Positions 17,540-25,602 of a DNA stretch of 64,000 bases are shown here, one piece after another (positions within the stretch are counted from its first letter, which is position 1; the number at the start of each line of letters is the position of its first letter). Under the pieces are notes generated by a model. That model ran no database searches and was not told where the DNA came from. It saw nothing but the letters and a program-made list of their open reading frames with translations. A program made the position numbers and the translations under genes. This DNA is from Pseudolachnospira sp051055405 (GTDB taxonomy: Bacteria > Bacillota > Clostridia > Lachnospirales > Lachnospiraceae). The stretch lies in contig NZ_CP167068.1 of assembly GCF_051055405.1 (NCBI RefSeq), forward strand, positions 2,542,001 through 2,606,000, given 5' to 3'.

Positions 17540-18571
17540 TCATTTCCACAGGAACGGAGGGTATCCGTCCAAATCCTCCCTCAAATAGCGCGCTAACAAA
17601 AGCGCCTGTACATGCGGAACCAACCCCCAGGGGATTTTTTCCTTTAAATATGGATGGGTAATCGTATCTCTTTTTCGCTCCTGCCAAGCAGATAAAAATA
17701 CTTTTCGTCCATCTTCGTTTAAAAGAACGCTTCCGTTTTCCTGCCATGTAAAATGTGCTTTCTTCACGACACGGTTATTGATTTGCGTCAGCACAAAGCG
17801 ATCAGCAAAAGCTCCCCTCAGTTCTTCCATCAAATCTAACGCCAAGGATGTACGCCCTGGCCGGTCACAGTGGAGAAACCCGACATAAGAATCCAGCCCC
17901 ACAGCTTCCAACGCAGACGCACAATCAGCGGCCAAAAGGGAATACGCAAAGGACAACATGGCATTGACCGGGTCCCTTGGAGGACGACGATTTCTTCCTT
18001 GGAAGGCAAAATCCGCCTTTTGGTTTAAAATCATTTGGTCGAAGACATGAAAATATACCTCTGCCGTCTTCCCCTCGATCCCTCGAAGACTTTCCAAATT
18101 TTTTGCCGCCAGTATCTCTGGCAAGGAATCGGATAGACCTACCGATGCTTTCCGCAGCTTTTCTTCCTCTACCCGCAATCCATGGTCTCGCAACGTCCGC
18201 TCGATACTCCAACGACAATTATATACTTTGCCAAAAATAAAGTATCGAGCAATTGCACAGCAATCTTCCTCCCGATCTGCCAGACGATACTGTTTTCTTC
18301 GCAGCAATACATTGCCCTGGCTTGCCCCATTAACCCTAGCCCAAAACCGCCCCCTTGGACTCAGGAAGCAGAGATTAACGCCTCTCTTCCCACAGGCTCC
18401 CATAAAGGCGGGACTAGCGCCTGCATAAGAAAACGAATAAATTCCTTCTAACGTATGTAGGGGAAAACGCCCCATCACCTTCTCGCCTTGGTTCACTACC
18501 ACATTTTCTCCATCCAAAGTCAAATAGGCATCTTCCGTCATCACAAACAGCGTATTCAGCAAAGTCTTCAA
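17540..18571 (-). CDS. cas1: CRISPR-associated integrase Cas1 (I-C)
   Basis: 343 aa from a TTG start at 18571. The start is chosen because KTLLNTLFV matches the family N-terminus, the length equals that of typical I-C Cas1, AGGGAGG lies upstream, and the TTG overlaps the cas4 stop (TTGA). Catalytic-site stretches are visible: Glu in GKTAEVYF (near 165), His and Asp in GFLHCDRPGRTSLALDLMEE (near 230-250). Integrates spacers at the leader end. An open frame continues upstream to 18643 inside cas4. Confidence 0.96.
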   Translation of the reverse strand: MKTLLNTLFVMTEDAYLTLDGENVVVNQGEKVMGRFPLHTLEGIYSFSYAGASPAFMGACGKRGVNLCFLSPRGRFWARVNGASQGNVLLRRKQYRLADREEDCCAIARYFIFGKVYNCRWSIERTLRDHGLRVEEEKLRKASVGLSDSLPEILAAKNLESLRGIEGKTAEVYFHVFDQMILNQKADFAFQGRNRRPPRDPVNAMLSFAYSLLAADCASALEAVGLDSYVGFLHCDRPGRTSLALDLMEELRGAFADRFVLTQINNRVVKKAHFTWQENGSVLLNEDGRKVFLSAWQERKRDTITHPYLKEKIPWGLVPHVQALLLARYLREDLDGYPPFLWK

Positions 18572-19227
18572 TCTTCTTCCTCCCTTACTGCACGGTTCAA
18601 GTAATCCTGAACCGAAGGAGTCTTTTCTAACTGCGGCAGGCAAACTGCTTTCAGGGAACAGGCATTGCAGCTTTTGGTTCGTTTGCTTTTTGGCGTATAT
18701 CCCCGACGGAAAAAATCGTGCATTTCTCGAAACATCTCCTCTACCTGCATGCGCAAAGGTTCCGACAACTCCACTCTCTCCCGCCGGCGATTCTCACCAT
18801 AAAATAAACTTCCCTCTGGAATTGAACACAGCAGCATTTCTTCCAGACACATGGCCTGTGCACAAAGTTGAAGGCGATCCGCATCCTCTGCTTTTGGCAT
18901 CCCCTTTTTATACTCTACCGGATATGGCTTCCAACATCCATCCCAGCCTCGAAGCGTCACTCCGTCTGGATCCTGATGAAACTCTACTACATCGCAAACT
19001 CCAGTCACCCCCATTCTTCTGGAGGCCACTTTCATTCCACGGGTAATTAACAGATTCCCCCTCTTTTCCGTCAGCTCTTCTTCGTGGGCACGCTTATGAA
19101 AAAGCGCGCCTTCCACGGTTCGGAGATTCTCTTCCCACAAATTTTCAATATGAATCAGCGCCCATTGCCGACGGCAAAAAGCAAAATGCTGTACTCCGGA
19201 AATCATCAGGTACTCGTCTTCTTCCAT
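18568..19227 (-). CDS. cas4: CRISPR-associated exonuclease Cas4
   Basis: 219 aa RecB-type nuclease with an iron-sulfur cluster; trims prespacers and selects the PAM end. Cys in FCRRQWAL (near 18) and the C-terminal CNACSLKAVC trio supply the cluster ligands. GVCDVVEF and PVEYKKG give the nuclease Asp, Glu and Lys. Overlaps the cas1 start; 18 bp separate it from cas7. Confidence 0.96.
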   Translation of the reverse strand: MEEDEYLMISGVQHFAFCRRQWALIHIENLWEENLRTVEGALFHKRAHEEELTEKRGNLLITRGMKVASRRMGVTGVCDVVEFHQDPDGVTLRGWDGCWKPYPVEYKKGMPKAEDADRLQLCAQAMCLEEMLLCSIPEGSLFYGENRRRERVELSEPLRMQVEEMFREMHDFFRRGYTPKSKRTKSCNACSLKAVCLPQLEKTPSVQDYLNRAVREEED

Positions 19228-19245
19228 GCCGCTTTCCCTCCGCCT

Positions 19246-20136
19246 TTATGACCGGCGGATGCAGGTCACTCCATCCGGAATTTGCTCTTGTCGTACTGTC
19301 ACTTCATAGTCGCTGTAACGGCGGGCCGGCATATCCGGATTCTTCCGTTCAATTGTCACCGCATCAAATAATTTATACGCAGGCGCATTTCCCATCTCAC
19401 TGTCATGCCGGAAGATAATTAACTCACGAACGGACATTTTTCCGCGGGCAGCCGAATGGTCATGCTCAAACATATTTAAAATCGCCGTCCACAAAAGCTC
19501 CAAATCCTCTTCTGTAAAACCGGTCACTTTCCTTGCCAGATTCGCGGAAACATAACCCTCCGCCCGATACAGTCCATAGGGAATAATATACTTCCTTCCC
19601 ATCTCCGTTCCTTTTTTCTCTGCGTCTGCTTCCGTTGTGATAGCGACACGGGTAATGGTTACCTCCTGGGGCATCACCGGTTCCACCGAACGGGCAAATC
19701 CCAATTGTACCGGCCCGCGGACCTGCCCACAATTCAAGGCCGCTTTCACAAAAGTAGTCATCACAGCTCCGAAAGTACGTATATCATAAAAATTGCTGCA
19801 CATAAAGTCCCGAATCTTACGATCAACATCCGGATCTTTCTTCTTTTTATCCTTGATGGTCTTATCATCCACTTCCAATTCCCGATAAGCTTCGGCATCG
19901 CTGCGATTCAGCGGAACACCGTCTTTAATATAAATCCGGTACCCCATCTGATCTTCCTTTACGGTCTCTACATAATTCCGGATTTTTCTCTTCAGGCATA
20001 CGTCCGTGACTAAACCAACACCCGTTTCCGGATCAAAACGAGGCATATTTCCAGCGTCCGGATCACCATTGGGATTTCCATTTTCCACATCAAAGAGAAT
20101 CACAAACTCATACCGATTTTTAATCACTTCTGCCAT
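19246..20136 (-). CDS. cas7: Type I-C Cascade backbone subunit Cas7 (Csd2)
   Basis: 296 aa. Forms the helical filament that binds the crRNA spacer. The N-terminus has the I-C signature DVENGNPNGDPDAGNMPR followed by GLVTDVCLKRKIR (residues 15-52). The RGPVQLGFARS segment is in the thumb region. The start lies one base after the cas8c stop, with AAGGAGG overlapping that stop region. Confidence 0.97.
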   Translation of the reverse strand: MAEVIKNRYEFVILFDVENGNPNGDPDAGNMPRFDPETGVGLVTDVCLKRKIRNYVETVKEDQMGYRIYIKDGVPLNRSDAEAYRELEVDDKTIKDKKKKDPDVDRKIRDFMCSNFYDIRTFGAVMTTFVKAALNCGQVRGPVQLGFARSVEPVMPQEVTITRVAITTEADAEKKGTEMGRKYIIPYGLYRAEGYVSANLARKVTGFTEEDLELLWTAILNMFEHDHSAARGKMSVRELIIFRHDSEMGNAPAYKLFDAVTIERKNPDMPARRYSDYEVTVRQEQIPDGVTCIRRS

Positions 20137-20137
20137 T

Positions 20138-21880
20138 TTACTTCTCCTCCTTTTTCGTATAACGTTCCTGCGTCTGATGGTAATAACCTAAAAGAAAATC
20201 GCCCTGCTCTTCCAGTGTAACATGTATGGGAAATTGTTTTACCCTTCCCAGAAGATCTAAAAGTTGGTTATTGAAAAATATGTACGTGCTTACTCTGGTT
20301 CGAATTTTTTTCAAATGGCTATCCGCCAATTTTAGCAGCACTGGGTAGATCTTTGCCGGCGTCTCACAGGCTGAGCTAAAATATTTGTCGCGAATCGTCG
20401 CATTAATTCCGGGATTTGCTTCCTGCTGTATCGCCTCCAGCACAGAAAACAGCCGCCCCAATACGTACGATGTATCCGTCCTTTCTGTATTTAATCCCAC
20501 CATATTCACCCCCTGATATTTTTCCTCGTAGTTTTTCAGCAAAAATGCTTTGATAATCGCCGCTTTTCCCCGGTTGATCTGACGTTCCGCACGGATGCGC
20601 AGCATTGTGTTCATATACAATGTCGTTGGATATCTCGTTCCGCTGAGAATGGACCGCATCAGCTCTCCCGCCATTTCCGGGGACGGCGTCTTCTCCCTAG
20701 CATTAGGATTTACCGTCTCCATCAGCAAACGATTGAGCGAAATATCTTTCCAGCGATCCCAGGAAGGCCGAACAATCTCCAATCGCTCGTAATGCGCCTT
20801 TAAATGCTTTGCTAAGGTCTGAAAATCGCTTTGCAGGAAAAATCTCACCGAAGCCCTCGCTGCATTGGGAGCCAAGCCCAAAATATAATAGCGGTTGGAC
20901 GGCTCCACCATAATTCCATTCCAGTCAATGGGAAGTCCCCCCGCCAAACGGGACAGCAATCCAGTCAACTCGGTTTCTGTCATCGGCGTGTTCTCCCCCG
21001 ATCCAGCAAACAGACCGGCAAACAAATCTTGTTTTCCTTCGTCGCCATCCTCTGCCCAGGAAACCACCGTAGCGTCTCCTATGATCTGGGTCCGTTCCGG
21101 CTGAGAGAGCAGGTAATTCAGCGCGGCCCCATAGGCAAAAGCAGCATATTCGCTGACTGGTGCATTCAATCCCTGCTCCTTTCCATAAGACTCATAGGAC
21201 GGCGCGTTAAAGGAAATGAGAGATGCACCGACAGACTGCGCGCCTCGGACGCCTTTTAAATTCGGATGCAAACGCGCCACAGGCGCTCTCTTTCCCGTGA
21301 CCAGACAAGGCATTTCGACCTGATCGCCCTCCCCGCCGTCATAATACCTCTGCCAGGCCTCCTGAATCTCTGTATCTTCACTGGCCAATGTCAAATCCAT
21401 CTGAAAAGTCAGATTGGCATTGTCCTGAATCTCGTCCCAAACTTCTGCAAGTTCCGGATGTTGAGCCGCCTGCTCCGGATCCCAGGTCCGAAAAAAAGCG
21501 AGAATGCCTTTTGCCATCGGACTATCCGCCTCCGCCAGGATCTTCTCGTGAAAAGCCCTGCTTGCCGCAAAGCATTCCCGCGTCCGTTCTGGTTTTCCCT
21601 TTTGATCAATCCCCAATATATAGCTGGAATTGTCACAGAGAAAATTAGGGGTAATTCCCACAGACCGTTTAAAGGGAGCCGGAAGATTCATTTCCCGTGG
21701 AATCCACACCTGCTTTTTCCCACGCATGACTTCCTGTTTATAGGGAAGTACTTGCAGAAGCTTCCCTTCCTCATCGATCCGAAGCGCGTAGGAAACTTTC
21801 ACAGCGTTCCATCCTGGCCGGGCCAATACGCCCTTTGCCACCAAAGCCTCATAATATTTTACCAGCGCCTGCAAAATCAT
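20138..21880 (-). CDS. cas8c: Type I-C Cascade large subunit Cas8c (Csd1)
   Basis: 580 aa, typical Csd1 length. Recognises the PAM and recruits Cas3; in type I-C a small subunit is also made from an internal start of this gene, which was not mapped here. Family stretches: YKQEVMRGKK near 45, NFLCDNSSYILG near 80-92, SFNAPSYESYGKEQG near 225 and the C-terminal PAKIYPVLLKLADSHLKKI. Start ATG overlaps the cas5 stop by 4 bp. Confidence 0.96.
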   Translation of the reverse strand: MILQALVKYYEALVAKGVLARPGWNAVKVSYALRIDEEGKLLQVLPYKQEVMRGKKQVWIPREMNLPAPFKRSVGITPNFLCDNSSYILGIDQKGKPERTRECFAASRAFHEKILAEADSPMAKGILAFFRTWDPEQAAQHPELAEVWDEIQDNANLTFQMDLTLASEDTEIQEAWQRYYDGGEGDQVEMPCLVTGKRAPVARLHPNLKGVRGAQSVGASLISFNAPSYESYGKEQGLNAPVSEYAAFAYGAALNYLLSQPERTQIIGDATVVSWAEDGDEGKQDLFAGLFAGSGENTPMTETELTGLLSRLAGGLPIDWNGIMVEPSNRYYILGLAPNAARASVRFFLQSDFQTLAKHLKAHYERLEIVRPSWDRWKDISLNRLLMETVNPNAREKTPSPEMAGELMRSILSGTRYPTTLYMNTMLRIRAERQINRGKAAIIKAFLLKNYEEKYQGVNMVGLNTERTDTSYVLGRLFSVLEAIQQEANPGINATIRDKYFSSACETPAKIYPVLLKLADSHLKKIRTRVSTYIFFNNQLLDLLGRVKQFPIHVTLEEQGDFLLGYYHQTQERYTKKEEK

Positions 21881-22530
21881 CTAACCACCTCACAGTCTCT
21901 GACATCCAGCACCCCTTTTTCCAGCGTTGCCCGGAAAAACATCGGCTGAATATTCTCCGGATCGCGATAGTCCAGATCATACAGCATGTACCCCAACTCC
22001 CGATCAGAATCCGGATATGCCGTCAAAATCTCCTCTCCTTCGTACAGGCGAAAACGAGCTGGAAACTCCCGGCATCCTAAGTATGGCGTATGATAACATT
22101 GTCCTCTTTTTAAACGCCGTTTGATAATATCCTGAAATTTTCCTGGGTTATCGCTGGCATTTGCCTGATCGGTCATCTCAAAATGGGCTTCAATAATATA
22201 ATGAACATCCTTTAACACCATCGACGCCCGCTGCTGGATATCATCCGAGGTTGCAATGTACAGCATCCCCGCCCCCCGATTCATCACCGCCTGGACATTC
22301 CGAGCAGAAATCTTGGATTTTACCTCATTTCGCCGGATGTTGGTGAACTGAATCGGGCTGAGAACGTAGATCCGGTCAATCCGCCAGGTAAGGCCGGGGT
22401 GCCAGTACACAGCTTCCAGAATCCCTCTCGCAGCACTGGGAGTCATACAGTCATAACTTACTCGTTCCGCCTTCATTTCCGGCCGGGAATAGCAGGCATA
22501 ATCGCCCCACACCTCTACTCGTACACTCAT
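21877..22530 (-). CDS. cas5c: Type I-C Cas5 (Cas5c/Cas5d), pre-crRNA processing subunit
   Basis: 217 aa RAMP protein. In type I-C systems Cas5 replaces Cas6 as the endoribonuclease that cuts each repeat and stays on the 5' handle. Visible: VEVWGDYACYSRPEMKAERVSYD (residues 5-27) and TPSAARGILEAVYWHP (30-45), both family signatures. Catalytic Tyr/Lys/His equivalents were not assigned with certainty. First gene of the cas5-8c-7-4-1-2 transcript; its promoter is predicted at 22657-22685, giving a 5' UTR of about 120 nt. Confidence 0.95.
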   Translation of the reverse strand: MSVRVEVWGDYACYSRPEMKAERVSYDCMTPSAARGILEAVYWHPGLTWRIDRIYVLSPIQFTNIRRNEVKSKISARNVQAVMNRGAGMLYIATSDDIQQRASMVLKDVHYIIEAHFEMTDQANASDNPGKFQDIIKRRLKRGQCYHTPYLGCREFPARFRLYEGEEILTAYPDSDRELGYMLYDLDYRDPENIQPMFFRATLEKGVLDVRDCEVVR

Positions 22531-22572
22531 CCAATCACTTCCCTTCTTCTGTATCTATATTTTCATCCTTAT

Positions 22573-22622
22573 CATAGCAGTGGCAATAGCGGGAGTTATT
22601 TTTTCCTATCACCACTGCTATG
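22573..22622 (-). repeat. 11-bp inverted repeat in the cas5 5' UTR
   Basis: CATAGCAGTGG at 22573-22583 and its exact reverse complement at 22612-22622 flank a 28-nt loop. No T-run follows, so it is an RNA hairpin or operator rather than a terminator. Confidence 0.5.
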
Positions 22623-22656
22623 TAGGGACAGATTACATTTCTCTGCACCTGCACTT

Positions 22657-22685
22657 ATAGTAGCATAATTCTAGCTTTTTAGCAA
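22657..22685 (-). promoter_or_regulatory. Predicted promoter of cas5-8c-7-4-1-2
   Basis: On the minus strand TTGCTA (22680-22685), 17 bp, then TACTAT (22657-22662) with a TG one base before the -10. Its -35 adjoins the predicted target of the crRNA-like RNA at 22712-22722. Confidence 0.6.
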
Positions 22686-22711
22686 GCATTATTTTTAAAC
22701 CTTTTATTTTT

Positions 22712-22722
22712 CATTACACGAA
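22712..22722 (-). promoter_or_regulatory. TTC PAM plus 8-nt seed target of the crRNA-like RNA
   Basis: The minus strand reads TTC then GTGTAATG. The same GTGTAATG is the first 8 nt after the repeat mimic at 22792-22820. A 33-36 nt Cascade footprint from here would extend to about 22685, the edge of the cas5 promoter -35. A further AATAAAAGG is shared between guide and target if one gap is allowed. Confidence 0.6.
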
Positions 22723-22756
22723 TATTTTTATGTTTCTAAACACTACAATTCTTATA

Positions 22757-22785
22757 TTGCGAAATTTATTTTTATTTGGTAAGAT
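22757..22785 (+). promoter_or_regulatory. Predicted promoter of the crRNA-like RNA
   Basis: TTGCGA (22757-22762), 17-bp spacer, TAAGAT (22780-22785). The expected start point, about 7 nt after the -10, is 22792, the first base of the repeat mimic. Confidence 0.55.
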
Positions 22786-22791
22786 AAGCAC

Positions 22792-22920
22792 GTCACTATC
22801 AACTAGTGTAGGATTGAAATGTGTAATGGGTGAATAAAAGGTGCTATATCACACCTGGCAGACGGTGAAAGGAGCCTTTCCTTTCGTACACCACTAGCCG
22901 ATGTGAAAGCGCCTTTTTCC
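22792..22920 (+). ncRNA. crRNA-like regulatory RNA (CreR/CreA type) between cas5 and cas3
   Basis: Seen: a 29-nt repeat mimic (22792-22820) that starts GTC, folds CACTA/TAGTG around a 5-nt loop and ends AGGATTGAAAT, matching 10 of the 11 last bases of the genuine repeat while the stem sequence differs. The guide begins GTGTAATGGG at 22821. A second hairpin GAAAG/CTTTC at 22867-22880 could act as the downstream pseudo-repeat. A weaker stem CTTTC...GAAAG at 22881-22909 followed by CTTTTT resembles a terminator. Known: CreR and CreA RNAs guide Cascade to promoters through a short seed and so repress them without cleavage. Inferred: this RNA autoregulates cas5-cas2. No toxin RNA was identified. 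Confidence 0.65.
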
Positions 22921-22921
22921 C

Positions 22922-25093
22922 TTATAAGAACCACGCGATGCCCTCCTCGCCGTCCAGATTTAGCCCCGTCTCTACCCGGTACATATCCGTTCGGCTCAAA
23001 ACCGCCGCATTCTCATTTAGCATTTCCAACGCCCCCATCTGGTCCAGCTTTTTCCAATGATTTGGATAGATGTTTACCGCGTCTTGTCCCAAACGGCGCA
23101 AAAGTCCTTTTGACCAAAAGCCCAAACGCAGCTGCTCGATTTCGTTTTGATTCTGCTCCGTAGGGATATACACGGTCTTTGTCTCCGACTCAATGATACG
23201 AAATTTTTCCGCAACCGTGCGCAGAGGAAGAATGCTTCCATTTGCGCCTTTCTCCAGCATCTCCATGATATGAGCCGAATCCAGCTCTGCCTCCCGCATT
23301 TTATGTAAAAAGTCAAAATATGCCTGAATCGCCTCCGGCTGATTTAGTTCTGAAAATCGTCCCATCACATACTTTGTGGCTTCCACATTCGGACGGAACA
23401 TCTGCGGTACCTTCCCCTCCGTCTGGAATACAAAGACCATGCTCTCCGTTTTGGAACGCTTTCCTTCCCGGTTGCATCGCCCTCCGGCCTGCAAGATAGA
23501 ATCCAGACCCACGAATTCCCGGTAGACCGTTGGAAAGTCCAAGTCCACTCCCGCCTCGATCAAGCTGGTGGATATCACCCGGCACTCCTGTCCCATCTTC
23601 AGCCTTTCACGAATCTCCTGGATCACACGCCTTCGATCATTGGGCGTCATCAGAGTCGACAGATGAAAACAGCCCTCCCCCTGCAGCGCCTGATATAGCT
23701 TTTGCGCTTCTGCCTTTGTATTCACCACACATAAAACCTGCTGCTCTTTTTGGAGGCGGGCAACTAAATCCTCATCGCTGATACGCCCTAAGTCCTGATA
23801 AGTAACCCGTTGGAAGAAATCAAACAGCGCTTCCACATCCGTGCAAATTTCCCGGATAGGAACGGGAGCAAAGAATTCCCCCAAGGACGGCTGGGTGGCC
23901 GTACATAAAACCGCGGTACACCCATAATGCTTCACCAGTTCCGCAATCGCTGCGGTGCATGGCTTTAGGCTGGTCAAAGGAATCATCTGCGCCTCGTCAA
24001 AGACAAGGACGCTGTTTCCTATATTGTGAAGCTTCCGGCATTTGGAACTCTTATTGGCATATAGGGATTCAAAAAACTGGACCGCCGTGGTCACAATCAC
24101 CGGAGCATCCCAGTTCTCTGTGGCCCATGCCTGACGCTGCACCAATGATTCCCCTTCATAGTCCCAGTCTTCCTTGCCGCCTTCTTTTTGGTAAGAAACA
24201 TTGGAGTGATGCTCAATAACATTTTCTTCTCCGAGAAATCCTCGAAATACTTCCGCGGTCTGCTCAATGATACTGACGTAAGGCACAATATAGATCACCC
24301 TGGGCATTTCATGCTGTTTCGCATGGGTCAAAGCAAAGGCCAAAGAAGCCGCGGTCTTTCCTCCACCGGTTGGCACGGTCAAGGAATAGAGCCCCTTTTC
24401 TCCTTCCCCGCATTGAAAGCATCTCCTTAGAATCTCGCAGCGTTTTTCATTGATCGCGCTTTTTGCCTCCCACCAAGGTTCCACTTTCTTTTGCAGCCGC
24501 TCCACCAAAGAAGGAATGTCTTCATACCCGCCTCGATGCCGTTCTCCGTTCATAAAAGATTCGGTATCCAAAAAATCCGCATCCACCAAACAGGAAAAAA
24601 GCATCCGAATATAAAATGCAGTGGCAAAGGCTCCTTCTCTGCTAAAAGCCGGCGGCTTGGCTTCCGGAAGTTGTATTTTCTCCACAACTTTCGTGTAGTC
24701 CGGAATCTGCTCTCCCGGTTCCTGATGGACCCTTGCCACCAGCGTACCTCCATAGACACCGTCCAACCGACTTCCCAGATCCGGTAAACCGCCGTGATGG
24801 CCCGCGATACACATGGCGCTATCGATATCCTGATATTGAAAAAATGCCTCCCTCGCTCCGGCCGTCGCATGATCAACTCTTTTTCCGCCGTGCAAACGCG
24901 CCTGAAATTCCAAGCTGAATTTGCCCGTATCGTGAAGGATGCCAACCCGGTATCCCATCGCGGCAGACCCAAAGGGAGCCGCAAATCCCGACGCCCGATT
25001 CGCAACCCCAGAAGCATGTTCCTCCACGGTCTGTTCCTGTCCATCGGCCCGAATATGAGCGAGATACCTTTTTCCATCTTTCAAAAAGAACAT
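22922..25093 (-). CDS. cas3: CRISPR-associated nuclease/helicase Cas3 (I-C)
   Basis: 723 aa from ATG 25093. The N-terminal HD nuclease has GILHDTGKFS, VDHATAGA and CIAGHHGGLPD (residues 50-115). The SF2 helicase has Walker A TVPTGGGKTAA near 235, VFDEAQMIP (DEAH-type box) near 355 and CTATQPSL. It degrades DNA after Cascade binding. The upstream in-frame TTG at 25117 is rejected: the predicted transcript starts near 25124, while ATG 25093 has GGGAG at 8-nt spacing. Unlike many I-C loci, cas3 is separated from cas5 by 391 bp and has its own promoter. Confidence 0.95.
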   Translation of the reverse strand: MFFLKDGKRYLAHIRADGQEQTVEEHASGVANRASGFAAPFGSAAMGYRVGILHDTGKFSLEFQARLHGGKRVDHATAGAREAFFQYQDIDSAMCIAGHHGGLPDLGSRLDGVYGGTLVARVHQEPGEQIPDYTKVVEKIQLPEAKPPAFSREGAFATAFYIRMLFSCLVDADFLDTESFMNGERHRGGYEDIPSLVERLQKKVEPWWEAKSAINEKRCEILRRCFQCGEGEKGLYSLTVPTGGGKTAASLAFALTHAKQHEMPRVIYIVPYVSIIEQTAEVFRGFLGEENVIEHHSNVSYQKEGGKEDWDYEGESLVQRQAWATENWDAPVIVTTAVQFFESLYANKSSKCRKLHNIGNSVLVFDEAQMIPLTSLKPCTAAIAELVKHYGCTAVLCTATQPSLGEFFAPVPIREICTDVEALFDFFQRVTYQDLGRISDEDLVARLQKEQQVLCVVNTKAEAQKLYQALQGEGCFHLSTLMTPNDRRRVIQEIRERLKMGQECRVISTSLIEAGVDLDFPTVYREFVGLDSILQAGGRCNREGKRSKTESMVFVFQTEGKVPQMFRPNVEATKYVMGRFSELNQPEAIQAYFDFLHKMREAELDSAHIMEMLEKGANGSILPLRTVAEKFRIIESETKTVYIPTEQNQNEIEQLRLGFWSKGLLRRLGQDAVNIYPNHWKKLDQMGALEMLNENAAVLSRTDMYRVETGLNLDGEEGIAWFL

Positions 25094-25130
25094 ATTCGAT
25101 GTACTCCCATCCAACAATTTCTAATAATTA

Positions 25131-25139
25131 AGTATACCA
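25131..25139 (-). promoter_or_regulatory. Extended -10 promoter of cas3
   Basis: The minus strand reads TGGTATACT: TATACT with an upstream TG. No good -35 is present, as is common for extended -10 promoters. Confidence 0.45.
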
Positions 25140-25283
25140 TATTTCAACATTTTTTGCGCGCTTTTCATGTGGATTCTACATATTTCTGTTTATATCAAAG
25201 AAATTTGCGCTTCTTTCATGTTCCGCCTTCGCAGGTTTCCAAGTAAAACAGTTTCTGATTTCCGAAAGAGTGATCAAATAAGT

Positions 25284-25536
25284 TCCTATAGAAGTTCCGG
25301 TATCAGGGGGCTCTGCGAGGAAAGGTCTCGGAATATTTTGTATTTGTAGGAGCGTTTGTACTTCTTCGATTTCGAAAATTTGTATTATGAACAAAAATAA
25401 GACTGTTTGAGCGTAGCGAGTTTCTTATTTTTGTGAATGCTTTTTACAAATTTACGAAATCCCAGAAGTACTCGCTCCGAAACTCTACAAAATATTCCGG
25501 GACCTTTCCTCGCAGAGCCCCTTTATCGGAATCCTA
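25284..25536. repeat. Long palindromic repeat, copy 1
   Basis: Near-perfect inverted repeat of about 250 bp centred near 25415. The core is shared with 28287-28559 and 50589-50807 (for example AATATTTTGTA, AACAAAAATAAGA, AGAAGTACTCGCTCCGAAAC). The outer arm GGGGGCTCTGCGAGGAAAGGTC (25306-25327) is complementary to 25501-25521 but is unique to this copy. It lies just past the ATPase terminator and upstream of cas3. No transposase or coding frame. Confidence 0.9.
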
Positions 25537-25540
25537 TCAA

Positions 25541-25587
25541 ACAAAAAAGAGCCCTTCTGAACATACACATAAACTCAGAAGAACTCT
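25541..25587 (-). terminator. Terminator of the P-type ATPase gene
   Basis: Minus-strand stem AGAGTTCTTCTGA/TCAGAAGGGCTCT (13 bp with G-U pairs) followed by TTTTTT. It directly abuts palindrome copy 1. Confidence 0.8.
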
Positions 25588-25602
25588 TTCCTTACTCTTT
25601 AA

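Noticed and set aside
22531..22756. A CreT-like toxin RNA upstream of the crRNA-like gene
   Set aside because: No plus-strand promoter with a short coding frame was recognised there; the target site fits the cas5 promoter better.
25094..25117. Upstream TTG start for cas3
   Set aside because: It would leave almost no leader after the predicted transcript start and has no ribosome site; ATG 25093 has both.
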